A DNA stretch of 64,000 nt from Tenacibaculum discolor (GCF_003664185.1 NZ_RCCS01000005.1:62001-126000), one strand, 5' to 3'. Numbered from the stretch's first letter, positions 10,250 through 20,202 are shown. Numbers and translations: made by a program. Notes: a model not told the origin generated them from the sequence alone.

Positions 10250-10888
10250 ATGCACACAAACAACGCTCTTAGACCTTCCAAAATTATAGATGAGGAAGTA
10301 AAATGGGACAAGTCTAAAACAATTATTAGTAAAACTGACCCTGTTGGAACTATTTTATACATGAACGATACTTTTGAAGAAGCTTCGGAGTATAATAAAA
10401 TAGAGCTTATTGGAGAACCTCACAATGTTATTAGACACCCAGACATGCCTAAGGTAGTCTTTAAAGTATTATGGGACAACCTAAAGCAAGGAAACAACTT
10501 TCATGCTATTGTTAAAAACTTAACAAGAACAGGTAGATACTACTGGGTTATCACTGATTTTGATGTAGAAAAAGATGATAATGGAAAAATCACTGGATAT
10601 ACTGGTAGAAGAAAATCTTTACCTGAAAGTGTTGTAAAAAAAATAGAGCCTTTATATAAAACTCTATTAGAAATTGAAAAAGTTAAAGGTGAGAAGGCAA
10701 GTGAATTATATTTCAATTCTTTCTTACAAGAAGAGGTTAATGCATCATATGACGATTTTGTTGTAAAGCTTTTTGAAGAAGATGCTGCTAACTTAAAAGA
10801 GGCAGATAAAAAGGCTCCAGCAAAAGAAAGTGGAATGATTAAAAAAGGACTTAATTGGTTCTTCTTCGGAGAAACAAACCCTAAATAA
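10250..10888 (+). CDS. Stand-alone Aer-type PAS domain protein (copy 2)
   Basis: A 212-residue paralogue of the protein encoded at 9309, closely similar over almost its full length. It carries the same Aer-type PAS (about residues 22-125) with EPHNVIRHPDMP, KNLTRTGRYYWV and EPLYKTLLEIEK, and the same tail, KKGLNWFFFGETNP. The main differences are a longer N-terminus (residues 1-10) and a variable Ala/Lys-rich segment around residues 183-198 before the tail. It has no transmembrane segment and no fused output domain. In Aer the PAS binds FAD and the matching region signals to a HAMP domain; here the output must be another protein or a conformational partner. It has its own candidate promoter and terminator, so it is probably expressed separately from copy 1. 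Confidence 0.85.
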   Translation: MHTNNALRPSKIIDEEVKWDKSKTIISKTDPVGTILYMNDTFEEASEYNKIELIGEPHNVIRHPDMPKVVFKVLWDNLKQGNNFHAIVKNLTRTGRYYWVITDFDVEKDDNGKITGYTGRRKSLPESVVKKIEPLYKTLLEIEKVKGEKASELYFNSFLQEEVNASYDDFVVKLFEEDAANLKEADKKAPAKESGMIKKGLNWFFFGETNPK

Positions 10889-10906
10889 TTTTCAAAAAAC
10901 ATAAAT

Positions 10907-10930
10907 AAAACCGCTTTTAAAAGCGGTTTT
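10907..10930. terminator. Bidirectional terminator between PAS copy 2 and queG
   Basis: A perfect 24-base palindrome AAAACCGCTTTT / AAAAGCGGTTTT serves both converging genes. It includes the queG stop codon. U-tracts are present in both directions. Confidence 0.85.
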
Positions 10931-11855
10931 ATTGTTTTATAAAATCAATATTTCTTAATAATCCTGAAAACTTAGTACGTTTAACTGCCGATTTTTTAAA
11001 CACTTTACTAAAGGTTTCTTGTGTTAACTCTTGCCAGTCACGTTTATTCATTTGTAACAAGTTTTCTTGAGGTGCAAATAAACTTTCTTCATGTGGCTGT
11101 GAAAAACGATTCCACGGACAAACATCTTGACACACATCACAACCAAACATCCAATCTTGCATTTCTCCTTTAAATTCTGACGGAATTGCATCCTTTAACT
11201 CAATTGTTAAGTACGAAATACATTTACTACCATCAACCGTATTGTTAGGTAAAATAGCTTGTGTTGGACACGCGTCAATACAACGAGTACAGCTACCACA
11301 ATGATCTGTCTTAAAAGGTTCATCGTATTCGAGTTCTAAATCGATAATTAATTCAGCCAAAAAGAAAAACGAGCCTTGTTGTTTTTGAATTAATAACGAA
11401 TGTTTTCCATTCCAACCCAAACCTGACTTTTGCGCCCATGCTCGTTCCAAAACAGGTGCTGAGTCTACAAAACAACGACCAGATACTTCTCCTATTTCAT
11501 CATTTATTAACTGTAACAATTCACGCAATTTACCTTTAATAATATGATGATAATCTTGACCGTAAGCATATTTTGAAATCTTATAACTTCCTTCTTCCTG
11601 AACTTCCGAAGGAAAATAGTTATACGACAAAGAAATTACCGATTTTGCTCCATCAACCAATAAACGTGGATCTAAACGTTTATCAAAATGGTTTTCCATA
11701 TAGTGCATTTCACCATGGTACCCATTTTGTAACCATTTTTCTAAACGAGGGGCTTCTTCTTCTAAAAAGTCAGCTTTTGCAATACCACAACCCAAAAAAC
11801 CCAAACGTTTTGCTTGTGTTTTTATAAAATTTGAGTATTGCTGTTTCTTATTCAA
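10929..11855 (-). CDS. queG: Epoxyqueuosine reductase QueG
   Basis: QueG performs the last step of queuosine biosynthesis, the cobalamin-dependent reduction of epoxyqueuosine in tRNA. The 308-residue product has the normal short-form length. It shows two ferredoxin-like 4Fe-4S motifs, with cysteines at 186, 189, 192 and 196 ([11 protein letters not shown]) and at 239, 242 and 246 ([12 protein letters not shown]), plus Cys212, and the conserved Asp131 in [10 protein letters not shown]. The N-terminus fits the family, but the codon there is TTG; no in-frame ATG lies just upstream and the next is well inside the conserved region, so TTG at 11855 is my start. A TAATTTTG promoter element about 20 bases upstream agrees with that. 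Confidence 0.94.
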   Translation of the reverse strand: MNKKQQYSNFIKTQAKRLGFLGCGIAKADFLEEEAPRLEKWLQNGYHGEMHYMENHFDKRLDPRLLVDGAKSVISLSYNYFPSEVQEEGSYKISKYAYGQDYHHIIKGKLRELLQLINDEIGEVSGRCFVDSAPVLERAWAQKSGLGWNGKHSLLIQKQQGSFFFLAELIIDLELEYDEPFKTDHCGSCTRCIDACPTQAILPNNTVDGSKCISYLTIELKDAIPSEFKGEMQDWMFGCDVCQDVCPWNRFSQPHEESLFAPQENLLQMNKRDWQELTQETFSKVFKKSAVKRTKFSGLLRNIDFIKQ

Positions 11856-11875
11856 AATATGTGTTTTTAACAGCG

Positions 11876-11883
11876 CAAAATTA
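11876..11883 (-). promoter_or_regulatory. Putative promoter -7 element of queG
   Basis: On the minus strand this reads TAATTTTG, a match to TAnnTTTG. It would start transcription about 14 bases before the TTG initiation codon at 11855. No TTG -33 element is evident. Confidence 0.45.
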
Positions 11884-11974
11884 CCAAAAGAAAAATTATA
11901 ATTTTATTCACTTTCTATTTACAAATAAATGTTGAAATTTGTTCGTTAGTATTACATGACAAACTTTATTCATA

Positions 11975-14575
11975 ATGAAAAAGATATATAAAATATTATT
12001 AGGTATTGTAGTTTTTTTCTTCATCCTTTTGGTTAGTATTCCCCTACTATTTCAAGATAAAGTGATGAACTTGGTAAAAACTACCATTAACAACAACGTA
12101 AATGCGAAAGTTGATTTTAGTGATTCTAGCTTAAGCTTACTTAGAAATTTCCCAAATGCATCAGTTCAATTATCTAACCTTACGGTAATTAATAACGCTC
12201 CTTTTGAAGGTGATACTTTAGTATATGCCAAAGAGGTAAATTTAGCATTAAAACTTACAGAGCTTTTTAAAGCTTCTTCTGAGCAGCTGAATATTAAATC
12301 ATTTACTATTGATGATGCTTTGGTAAATGTATTAGTTGATAAAAAAGGAAATGCCAACTATGATATTGCTAAATCTTCTGAAACAGAAGACACAAAAGAT
12401 GAAGAGCCATCTACTTTCGGGCTATCTATTAATTCATACGCTATTAACAATGCTACGATAAAGTACAATGATAAGCAGGGTAAACTAAACCTTGAGCTAA
12501 CTGAGTTAAATCATAGTGGAAGTGGTGATTTTTCTCAATCAAATACAGAATTAGATACTCAAACATCTACTTTAGTTTCTTTTGGAATGGACGGTAACTC
12601 TTATGCCAAAAATCAAAAAATAGAGTTAGATGCTATTTTAGGAATGGACTTAACTAATATGAAGTTTTCTTTCTTAAAAAATGAAGCTAAATTAAATAAC
12701 CTTCCATTGGTATTTGATGGTTTTGTTCAAATAAACGAAAAAAATCAGGAGGTTGATATCAACTTTAAAACACCTTCGTCTGACTTTAAAAACTTCTTAG
12801 GATTAATTCCTGAAGCCTACACTAAAAGTATTGCTGGAGTAAGTACTACTGGTAATTTTAGTGTAGACGGAAAAGTAAACGGAATTATCGACGATAAACA
12901 CATTCCGAAGTTAGATATTTCTATGAAGTCAAATAACGCTTCATTTAAATATCCTGATTTACCTAAAAGTGTTCAAAACATTAATATTGACGCACAAATA
13001 AAAAACACTACTGGTAAAACCGAAAATACTTTTGTTACTATTAATGGACTTTCTTTTAAGATTGATCAGGATACTTTTTCTGGAAAAGGAAACATATACA
13101 ACTTAACTACCAACCCAAAGGTAAATGCTAGCTTAAAAGGTGTTTTAAACCTTGCCAATATTAACAAAGCGTATCCTATTGATTTAGAAAATGAGTTAAG
13201 TGGAGTTTTAAAGGCTGATTTACGTACAGAATTCGACATGAAAGCTATTGAAAACAATACTTTAAGTCGTATTAAAAATAACGGAAAAATGGAGGTGAGT
13301 GACTTTGTTTTTTCTTCGAAAGATGTTGTAAATCCACTTCATATTAAAAACACAATTGTCAACTTTACACCTGGTACCGTTAGCTTAACTAAGTTTGATG
13401 CTACTACTGGAAAAAGTGATTTAAATGCTACTGGAACACTTAAAAACTTACTAGGATTTTTACTTTCCGATAAAAAGTTACGAGGGAACTTCAAGCTAAA
13501 TTCTAACACTTTTTATGTTAGTGATTTTATGCAAGAAAACCCTGAAGCTGTTGAAAATAAAGAAAGTGACTCTACAAAAGACACACCATCAGAATCTTTA
13601 AAAATTCCTGCATTTTTAGACTGTACCGTTTCTGCTAATGCTAAAACAGTACATTATGATAACTTAACCCTACAAAATGTAAGAGGTACTCTTCTTTTAA
13701 AAGACGAAAAAGCTATATTACAAAATATGACTGCTGGTATTTTTAATGGTCAAATTGCTTTAAACGGAGAGGTTAACACACAACAAAAGAAACCTACTTT
13801 CGATATGAAATTAGGTATTAAATCTTTCGATATAGCACAATCATTTACCAATTTAGATTTACTACAGTCAATAAGTCCAATTGCTGGTGCTATGAATGGT
13901 AAATTAAATTCTGACATTGACTTAGCAGGGAGTTTAAATGATGATTTTACTCCTAACTTAGCTTCAGTTTCTGGTAAAGCACTAGCTGAATTATTAACAA
14001 CTAGTATTAACCCACAAAAAACGAAAGCTTTAAGTTTATTAAATAATAAGTTATCTTTTATGGATTTATCAAAACTAGATTTATCTGATATTAAAACACA
14101 CCTGTCTTTTAAAGAAGGTAAAGTGGTGGTAAAACCATTTGATTTAAAATATAATGACATTGGTATTACTGTTGGTGGAAGCCATGGATTTGATAAAACA
14201 ATGAACTATAATGTTACGTTGAATGTTCCTGCTAAATATTTAGGTAATGAAGCACAAGGACTACTTTCAAAATTAAGTGCTAAAGAACAACAAAACATTA
14301 CTGTTCCTGTTACCGCAAGTATTGCTGGAAACATGACTAATCCTTCTGTAAAAACAGATTTGTCATCATCAGTTACTAAGTTGAGTCAGCAATTAGTTCA
14401 GCAACAAAAAGACAAGCTGGTTAACAATGCTATAGGTGGATTATTAGGAAATAAGAAGAAAGATAGTACTAGCACAACCAACAAAAAGGAAGAAACCGTT
14501 AAAAAAGTAACGGATGTTTTAGGTGGTTTATTTGGAAAAAAGAAGAAAAAACAACAAAAAGACACTGTTAAATAG
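11975..14575 (+). CDS. AsmA-family envelope protein
   Basis: An 866-residue AsmA-like protein. The N-terminal hydrophobic segment (about residues 4-27) is an inner-membrane anchor, and the rest is a long periplasmic beta-rich domain; AsmA-like proteins are thought to form bridge-like grooves that move phospholipids between membranes. The C-terminal AsmA signature region (about 600-800) contains repeated short strands such as SGKALAELLTTSI and the typical GxITVGGSHG-like turn. The extreme C-terminus is very lysine-rich (about 830-866) and probably disordered. It stands alone between queG (divergent) and the DUF5686 gene, from which it is separated by an inverted repeat. Family assignment is firm; the lipid-transport role is known for relatives and inferred here. 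Confidence 0.85.
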   Translation: MKKIYKILLGIVVFFFILLVSIPLLFQDKVMNLVKTTINNNVNAKVDFSDSSLSLLRNFPNASVQLSNLTVINNAPFEGDTLVYAKEVNLALKLTELFKASSEQLNIKSFTIDDALVNVLVDKKGNANYDIAKSSETEDTKDEEPSTFGLSINSYAINNATIKYNDKQGKLNLELTELNHSGSGDFSQSNTELDTQTSTLVSFGMDGNSYAKNQKIELDAILGMDLTNMKFSFLKNEAKLNNLPLVFDGFVQINEKNQEVDINFKTPSSDFKNFLGLIPEAYTKSIAGVSTTGNFSVDGKVNGIIDDKHIPKLDISMKSNNASFKYPDLPKSVQNINIDAQIKNTTGKTENTFVTINGLSFKIDQDTFSGKGNIYNLTTNPKVNASLKGVLNLANINKAYPIDLENELSGVLKADLRTEFDMKAIENNTLSRIKNNGKMEVSDFVFSSKDVVNPLHIKNTIVNFTPGTVSLTKFDATTGKSDLNATGTLKNLLGFLLSDKKLRGNFKLNSNTFYVSDFMQENPEAVENKESDSTKDTPSESLKIPAFLDCTVSANAKTVHYDNLTLQNVRGTLLLKDEKAILQNMTAGIFNGQIALNGEVNTQQKKPTFDMKLGIKSFDIAQSFTNLDLLQSISPIAGAMNGKLNSDIDLAGSLNDDFTPNLASVSGKALAELLTTSINPQKTKALSLLNNKLSFMDLSKLDLSDIKTHLSFKEGKVVVKPFDLKYNDIGITVGGSHGFDKTMNYNVTLNVPAKYLGNEAQGLLSKLSAKEQQNITVPVTASIAGNMTNPSVKTDLSSSVTKLSQQLVQQQKDKLVNNAIGGLLGNKKKDSTSTTNKKEETVKKVTDVLGGLFGKKKKKQQKDTVK

Positions 14576-14621
14576 TCTTTTGTAACATTTTTTATTTTTC
14601 GTAGTCTTACATTATATTAAG

Positions 14622-14677
14622 AGAACTTTGTAAGTTATTTAACACTTCTTAAATACACTTTACAAAGTTCTTCTTTT
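14622..14677 (+). terminator. Long-loop hairpin after the AsmA gene
   Basis: A perfect 12-bp inverted repeat, AGAACTTTGTAA (14622-14633) and TTACAAAGTTCT (14660-14671), with a 26-base loop and a short T-rich run after it. It may terminate the AsmA transcript or act as an operator for the gene at 14705, whose promoter element follows at once. Confidence 0.55.
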
Positions 14678-14684
14678 ATGTTTG
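14677..14684 (+). promoter_or_regulatory. Putative promoter -7 element of the DUF5686 gene
   Basis: TATGTTTG matches TAnnTTTG and predicts a leader of about 14 bases before the ATG at 14705. No clear -33 TTG. Confidence 0.45.
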
Positions 14685-14704
14685 TTACCAACAACTAACT
14701 GACT

Positions 14705-17170
14705 ATGAAAATTATAACTACATTTTTATTTTTAATATGCTCTTCACTTACTTTTTCTCAAATTACAGGAAAGGTTACCAATACTAAAAACCAACCTATT
14801 TCTTTTGTAAGTGTATATTTAGAAAACACTATTACAGGTACCACAACCAATACAAATGGCGACTATGAGTTAGCCTTTAACTCAATAGGACAGCACACTG
14901 TAATATTTCAAATGTTAGGTTATAAAACCATTAAAAAAACGGTTGAAATCAACTCTTTTCCTTTTATACTAAATGTTGTTTTGGCTGAAGAAGAGGTCAC
15001 CTTAGATGAAGTGGTTGTTTCTTCTGAAGAAAACCCTGCTAACAAAATTATTAGAAACGCTATTGCTAATAAAGCTAAAAACACAGATAAGTTTGCTGAG
15101 TATACTGCCGATTTTTACTCTCGTGGTTTGTTTAAGGTAAAAGATTTACCGAAGAAGTTTTTAGGACAGGACATTGGTGATATGGGCGGTGGATTGGACT
15201 CTACCCGAAGTGGTGTGGTATACCTTTCTGAAACGGTTTCAAAAATCGCTTTCCAAAAAAGACCTAAAAACTTTAAAGAACATATTATAGCTTCAAAAGT
15301 TAGCGGACAAGACAACGGTATTAGTTTTAATCAAGCAGAAGAAGTAAACTTTAACTTTTATGAAAATTCTTTTGATTTGGCTGATGTTAAAGTTATTTCT
15401 CCTATTGCAAATGGCGCTTTTGGTTATTACAACTATAAACTAACAGGTGTTTTTTATGATAAAAATGGAACACTAATTAACAAAATTCAACTTTTACCAA
15501 AACGTAAAAACGATCGGGTTTTTAGTGGATTCATCTATATAGTTGAAGATGATTGGGCTATTTATGGTGCGGATGTTATTGTTACTGGCGCACAAATAAG
15601 CTTGCCTATTGTAGATTCTCTACATATCAAACAAAACTATAATTTCTCTGCTAAAAACAAAGCTTGGGTGCCCGTTACACAAACCATAGATTTTAAAGCT
15701 GGGTTATTTGGGTTTCATTTTAACGGACGCTTTTCTGCTGCTTATTCTAACTATAATTTTAATCCTAGTTTTACTAAAAACTCTTTTGGTAACGAGGTTC
15801 TTTCATTTGCTGAAAATGCTACTGAAAAGGATTCAGTATATTGGAATGAAATTCGCCCTGTAACTTTAACTTCTGAAGAAATATCGGATTACAAATTAAA
15901 AGACAGCATAAAAACTATTCGAAAATCGAAGAAATATTTAGATTCGATTGATATAAAAAACAATAAGTTTAAACCGTTGGATATTCTTTCTGGTTACACT
16001 TATCAAGACTCTTATAACAAGTGGTCGATAAGCACTTCTTCTCCTATTGAAAATCTTAACTTTAATACGGTACAAGGATGGAACTCTTCTTTAGGTGTTA
16101 ATTACCGAAAATCACTTAACAAAAAAGGAAAACGTTTTAGTATTGGGGCTTATATTAATTATGGTTTTTCAGAGAAAAAAGTGCGTCCTACAGCCAACTT
16201 TAACTATCGTTGGAACAATACTACACGACCTGTTTTAACAATTTCTGGAGGAATTGCCACACCACAATTTAACCCAAAACAGCCTATTTCTAAGTTTTGG
16301 AACACAATAAGTTCTATTGGATTTGAAAGAAACTATTTGAAAATTTATGAAAAGGCATTTGCCAAAGCATCCTTTTCTCAAGAAGTAACTAACGGAATAC
16401 GTATGTTTTCTTCTTTGGAGTTTGCAGATAGAAAACCTTTATTTAATACAACTGATTATATAATATTTCCTCAAGATGATATAGATTACACTTCTAACAA
16501 TCCGCAAAATCCTGCCGATTTTTCAACAGGTTTTATACCTCATCAAATGTGGACTTTTTCTTTAGGAGCAAATATTAATTTTGGACAAAAATATTTATCA
16601 TACCCTGATGGAAAATACAACATCCCTAGTCGTAAGTACCCATCACTATACATTGGCTATCAAAAAAACTTCGGATCAGGAAATTCTGAGTGGAATTCTG
16701 ATGTGTTTTTTTCTCAATTGTATCAACAAATAAATTTAGGCAACTGGGGTGAATTTGCATACAAAGCGAAAGGAGGTATGTTTTTAGAGAAAAAAGACAT
16801 TCCTTTTATAGATTATGCTCATTTTAACGGAAATCGCTTGTTAATAGCTCCAAAAGACAACTATTTGGACAACTTTTACATGCTACCGTATTATAAGTTA
16901 AGTTCTAATGATAAATACGCTGAGCTCCATGGAGAATATAACTTTAAAGGAGCATTATTAAGCAAGGTTCCTTTGTTAAACAAACTCAACTTTCATCTAG
17001 TTACTGGAGCAAAAGGGTTATTTACTACGGGTAACAAACCTTATTCTGAATTTGCTATTGGTTTAGATAATGTTGGTATTGGAAAATGGCGTTTTTTACG
17101 TGTAGATTTTGCTCGCTCTTACTTTAACGGAAAACATGAAAACAGAGTTGTTTTCGGTATAAAATTGTAG
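14705..17170 (+). CDS. DUF5686 / CarboxypepD_reg-like outer-membrane protein
   Basis: An 821-residue predicted outer-membrane protein. It starts with a signal peptide (MKIITTFLFLICSSLTFSQ), then a carboxypeptidase-regulatory-like beta-sandwich (about 20-105, with the usual GYKTIKKTVEI and LDEVVVSSEENPA end), followed by the long DUF5686 region, which is rich in aromatic, amphipathic strands and ends in FARSYFNGKHENRVVFGIKL, as expected of a beta-barrel with a C-terminal strand. The family is widespread in Bacteroidota and its role is not established. It is not a TonB receptor: no plug domain is visible. moaD begins only 9 bases after its stop. Confidence 0.82.
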   Translation: MKIITTFLFLICSSLTFSQITGKVTNTKNQPISFVSVYLENTITGTTTNTNGDYELAFNSIGQHTVIFQMLGYKTIKKTVEINSFPFILNVVLAEEEVTLDEVVVSSEENPANKIIRNAIANKAKNTDKFAEYTADFYSRGLFKVKDLPKKFLGQDIGDMGGGLDSTRSGVVYLSETVSKIAFQKRPKNFKEHIIASKVSGQDNGISFNQAEEVNFNFYENSFDLADVKVISPIANGAFGYYNYKLTGVFYDKNGTLINKIQLLPKRKNDRVFSGFIYIVEDDWAIYGADVIVTGAQISLPIVDSLHIKQNYNFSAKNKAWVPVTQTIDFKAGLFGFHFNGRFSAAYSNYNFNPSFTKNSFGNEVLSFAENATEKDSVYWNEIRPVTLTSEEISDYKLKDSIKTIRKSKKYLDSIDIKNNKFKPLDILSGYTYQDSYNKWSISTSSPIENLNFNTVQGWNSSLGVNYRKSLNKKGKRFSIGAYINYGFSEKKVRPTANFNYRWNNTTRPVLTISGGIATPQFNPKQPISKFWNTISSIGFERNYLKIYEKAFAKASFSQEVTNGIRMFSSLEFADRKPLFNTTDYIIFPQDDIDYTSNNPQNPADFSTGFIPHQMWTFSLGANINFGQKYLSYPDGKYNIPSRKYPSLYIGYQKNFGSGNSEWNSDVFFSQLYQQINLGNWGEFAYKAKGGMFLEKKDIPFIDYAHFNGNRLLIAPKDNYLDNFYMLPYYKLSSNDKYAELHGEYNFKGALLSKVPLLNKLNFHLVTGAKGLFTTGNKPYSEFAIGLDNVGIGKWRFLRVDFARSYFNGKHENRVVFGIKL

Positions 17171-17179
17171 ATTTGTTAT

Positions 17180-17422
17180 ATGAAAATAAGCATTCTATTT
17201 TTCGGCATGGCAACAGATTTAGTTGATAGTTCTTCATTAGAAATTGAACTTCCTAGCAAAAGCACTGTTGCTAACTTTAAAGAATTTCTTTTAGCAGAAT
17301 TCCCTGAGCTACAAAAAATGAGTTCGTATGCTGTAGCTATTAACGAAAGTTACGCTACAGACGATATACTCATAAAAGAAAATGATATAATCGCAATTAT
17401 TCCTCCAGTTAGCGGAGGATAA
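17180..17422 (+). CDS. moaD: Molybdopterin synthase small subunit MoaD
   Basis: An 80-residue ubiquitin-fold sulfur carrier. The C-terminus PPVSGG ends in the diagnostic Gly-Gly that is adenylated and turned into a thiocarboxylate, and the preceding DIIAIIPPV strand is typical of MoaD rather than ThiS. It would donate sulfur to the molybdopterin precursor together with MoaE, encoded at 33306. Its position 9 bases after the DUF5686 gene suggests read-through transcription from that gene's promoter. No other molybdenum cofactor genes adjoin it. Confidence 0.87.
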   Translation: MKISILFFGMATDLVDSSSLEIELPSKSTVANFKEFLLAEFPELQKMSSYAVAINESYATDDILIKENDIIAIIPPVSGG

Positions 17423-17442
17423 TTTATTGCCTTTTGAAAAAA

Positions 17443-17724
17443 CTAAGCTTCAGCCTTTTTTAAGTATTTTCCAACGAAAAATGTTCCGAAAGGTAATATA
17501 GAAAGTAAACAAACAATTCCGAAAGCTTTACCGTTCCAGTTTAGCTCATACTTTAACATGATTGCTAACACTATGTATCCTACAAATAACAATCCGTGAG
17601 GCATACCCAACATTTTTACATACTCAGGATTTCCTTGTAAATATTTAATTGGAACCGCTATAAAAAGTAATAAAATATAGGATATTCCTTCTAATAAACT
17701 TACTAACTTAAAAAAATTAATCAT
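17443..17724 (-). CDS. DUF3817 small membrane protein
   Basis: A 93-residue integral membrane protein with three predicted transmembrane helices and the family pattern FKLVSLLEGISYILLL near the N-terminus and GMPHGLLFVGYI in the middle. DUF3817 proteins have no proven function and sometimes occur fused to or beside transporters. It starts 11 bases after the end of the TonB receptor gene and is likely the last gene of the recO-receptor-DUF3817 transcript. Confidence 0.8.
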   Translation of the reverse strand: MINFFKLVSLLEGISYILLLFIAVPIKYLQGNPEYVKMLGMPHGLLFVGYIVLAIMLKYELNWNGKAFGIVCLLSILPFGTFFVGKYLKKAEA

Positions 17725-17735
17725 TGAATTTTTAC

Positions 17736-20201
17736 TTAAAAATTGGTTAGCAAAGATACTGAAATATTACGTCCTGCAGCTGAAACTCCAGAAGCAAATT
17801 CCTTATAATGTTCATCAAATAAGTTAGACAATTGTGCTTGTAAAGCTATGTTTTTTGTGAACTGGAATTTACCATATAATCCAACAGTCATCCAACTAGG
17901 ACTTCCGTAGTATTTATCAATATCTTCGGTAGCATTCGCGTTAACAATTGGTGTTTGTTCATGATTATCAATACCTTCAGTTATATTATAATCTGAAATA
18001 TCTTTTTTCGAATTAAAAACTAAATTAGCACCTCCTTCAAACTTGTTGTTTACATAACTTAAATCAAAACGACCAAATAACGGTGGAATAGACGACATTG
18101 GTTCGTTGGTATCATAAGTTTTACCATAGGTATAAGTAACAAACCCAGAAGTATTCCAGTTTCTATGTAGTTTACCTTGATAACTTACTGTAGCACCAGT
18201 AACATAGGCTGTTCCTTTATTTACATTAGCAACAATGGCTCCGTCTTCTCCATCATATTCGATAGTTGAGCTTCCATTCAGCTCAAAACTCTCTCTGTAA
18301 ATGTAGTTATTCAACAAAGTATAATACACATTTGCCCCAACTCTAAATTTTCTATTATTAAAATATTTTTGAGCACCTATTTCAGCATTATATGCATGTT
18401 CTGGTTTTAAACTAGTATTTGGTATTGTTACTTTTCCGTTTTTCTCTCTTATCTTTCCTACATCATCAATATTTGGTGATCTAAAACCAGAAGATAATAC
18501 TGTATTTAACTGCCATGTTTTATTAGGCTTGTATACATACCCTATAGTTGCTGTTAACGATTGATTATCTAACTGAATATCATTTTGAGGAATATCGATA
18601 AAAGTTTCGTCCAACCACTTTGCTTTCAATACTGTATTTGTTCCTCTAATTCCTGTGTTTAATGTTGATTTACTATTGATATCTTGACGGTAATCTACAT
18701 AAAAAGCAGAGCTCAAATAACTACTTCCTCCATCAGGATAACGCGACTGTACTGTAAAATCTCCATCAAAACCAATTATGTTATTATCATTAACTCGTAA
18801 CGTTTTTCCGTAAGAATTAGATTCCACATCATTGTAAGTAACTTCAATTCCATATCCTAAATTTCTATTTTCTGCTAATGGTATTGTAAAATCTCCATTC
18901 AAACTAAAAGCATCCACACTTTCTTTTCTGTAAGACCTATCTAGACTTCCAAACTTTCGTTGAATACGACTTTCTTTTATATTTTGATAAGCTAAAGTAA
19001 TGGTTCCATTATCCATCCACTTTTTCTTTGGATTGATAATTAACTGCGGAGAAATCAACAAACGTTCTTGAGGTCCGTAATACCATTCAGCAAATTTTAA
19101 ACTTCCATTTTTCAATTCATTTAACTTATCAAAACGAGGTATATCGGATGACGTTGAATATTGAATATTTAATTTAAAATCTGTATTTTTTGAAAAAGGC
19201 ACATAAAATTTTTGCAATACATCTGTTTGACTGTAACCTGTGTTTCTTTGTAAGTTTTGGTCAGAGTTAGCAACTGGTCTATCACTATAAAAAGTATTCG
19301 TATTATTAGAATAAAAAGGAACTTTTCCCCAATCATCAAATCCATGAGAACGCTTTTCTCCCATCTTTAAGTCTCCAAAATTACTATGAGCTATACTTGT
19401 AAAAGATGCCCATTTTTTAAATCTTAATTCGGCAGAAACCACATTGGTTACTTCATTATTTGCTGAACTATATCGTAAAAATGTATTTCCTTTAATTTCA
19501 CTTCCTTTTTCTGATAACTTAGGGGTTTTGGTATAATAGTGAATAACCCCACCTAATGCATCAGAACCATAAATTACTGACGACGGACCAAAAACAACTT
19601 CTGTTCTGTCTAATAAATTTGGAGCTACTGTTATTGAGTTTTGTAAGTGTCCTTTTCGATAAATTGCATTGTTCATACGAACACCATCAACTACCAAAAG
19701 AACTCGGTTACTTTCCATTCCTCGTAAAACAGGACTTCCTCCTCCAAACTGTGATTTCTGAACTTTTATTCCTGGAACACTCGCTAATAAATCTGCTGAT
19801 GTTTGTGGTGATAATTTCTCTATTTCCTTTGAAGATACCACCGCTATTTGTTCTGCTATCCGGTTAGTTTTTTCTCTGTTTTTAAAAACCGAAACAACTA
19901 CTTCATCTAACTGCTCTGAATTTTTAGATAAATAAACATGATAGTTATTTCTTTTTATTACTGATTTTTTTTCTTGATACTGTGCATATGATACATGGGT
20001 AAACGTAAGCAACTCATTTTTCTTAAAGTCAGAAATATCAATTTTTCCTAATTCATCACTTACCGCCGACGTTGATTTACTTTTATTAAAAACAGCAACA
20101 GCCTCTACAGGTTTACCTGTTTCAGCATCAATAACAGTAATGGTTTGAGAAAAAATTGTGGTAACAAATAGTAAAAAAAATACAGTAATTCTGTGTTTCA
20201 T
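17736..20201 (-). CDS. TonB-dependent receptor, heme/haemoglobin type
   Basis: An 821-residue outer-membrane receptor: signal peptide MKHRITVFFLLFVTTIFSQ, a short CarboxypepD_reg-like domain (about 20-95), TonB-box-like QLDEVVVS, plug domain (about 115-230) and a 22-strand barrel ending in GRNISVSLLTNF. In the plug, RGMESNRVLLVVDGVRMNNA and YGSDALGGVIHY match receptors for haemoglobin, heme, transferrin or lactoferrin. Iron or heme uptake is therefore the likely role, though the substrate cannot be fixed from sequence. recO ends one base upstream, so the two are cotranscribed; that coupling looks like chance packing, not shared function. No iron-box-like site was found before recO. Confidence 0.88.
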   Translation of the reverse strand: MKHRITVFFLLFVTTIFSQTITVIDAETGKPVEAVAVFNKSKSTSAVSDELGKIDISDFKKNELLTFTHVSYAQYQEKKSVIKRNNYHVYLSKNSEQLDEVVVSVFKNREKTNRIAEQIAVVSSKEIEKLSPQTSADLLASVPGIKVQKSQFGGGSPVLRGMESNRVLLVVDGVRMNNAIYRKGHLQNSITVAPNLLDRTEVVFGPSSVIYGSDALGGVIHYYTKTPKLSEKGSEIKGNTFLRYSSANNEVTNVVSAELRFKKWASFTSIAHSNFGDLKMGEKRSHGFDDWGKVPFYSNNTNTFYSDRPVANSDQNLQRNTGYSQTDVLQKFYVPFSKNTDFKLNIQYSTSSDIPRFDKLNELKNGSLKFAEWYYGPQERLLISPQLIINPKKKWMDNGTITLAYQNIKESRIQRKFGSLDRSYRKESVDAFSLNGDFTIPLAENRNLGYGIEVTYNDVESNSYGKTLRVNDNNIIGFDGDFTVQSRYPDGGSSYLSSAFYVDYRQDINSKSTLNTGIRGTNTVLKAKWLDETFIDIPQNDIQLDNQSLTATIGYVYKPNKTWQLNTVLSSGFRSPNIDDVGKIREKNGKVTIPNTSLKPEHAYNAEIGAQKYFNNRKFRVGANVYYTLLNNYIYRESFELNGSSTIEYDGEDGAIVANVNKGTAYVTGATVSYQGKLHRNWNTSGFVTYTYGKTYDTNEPMSSIPPLFGRFDLSYVNNKFEGGANLVFNSKKDISDYNITEGIDNHEQTPIVNANATEDIDKYYGSPSWMTVGLYGKFQFTKNIALQAQLSNLFDEHYKEFASGVSAAGRNISVSLLTNF

Positions 20202-20202
20202 A

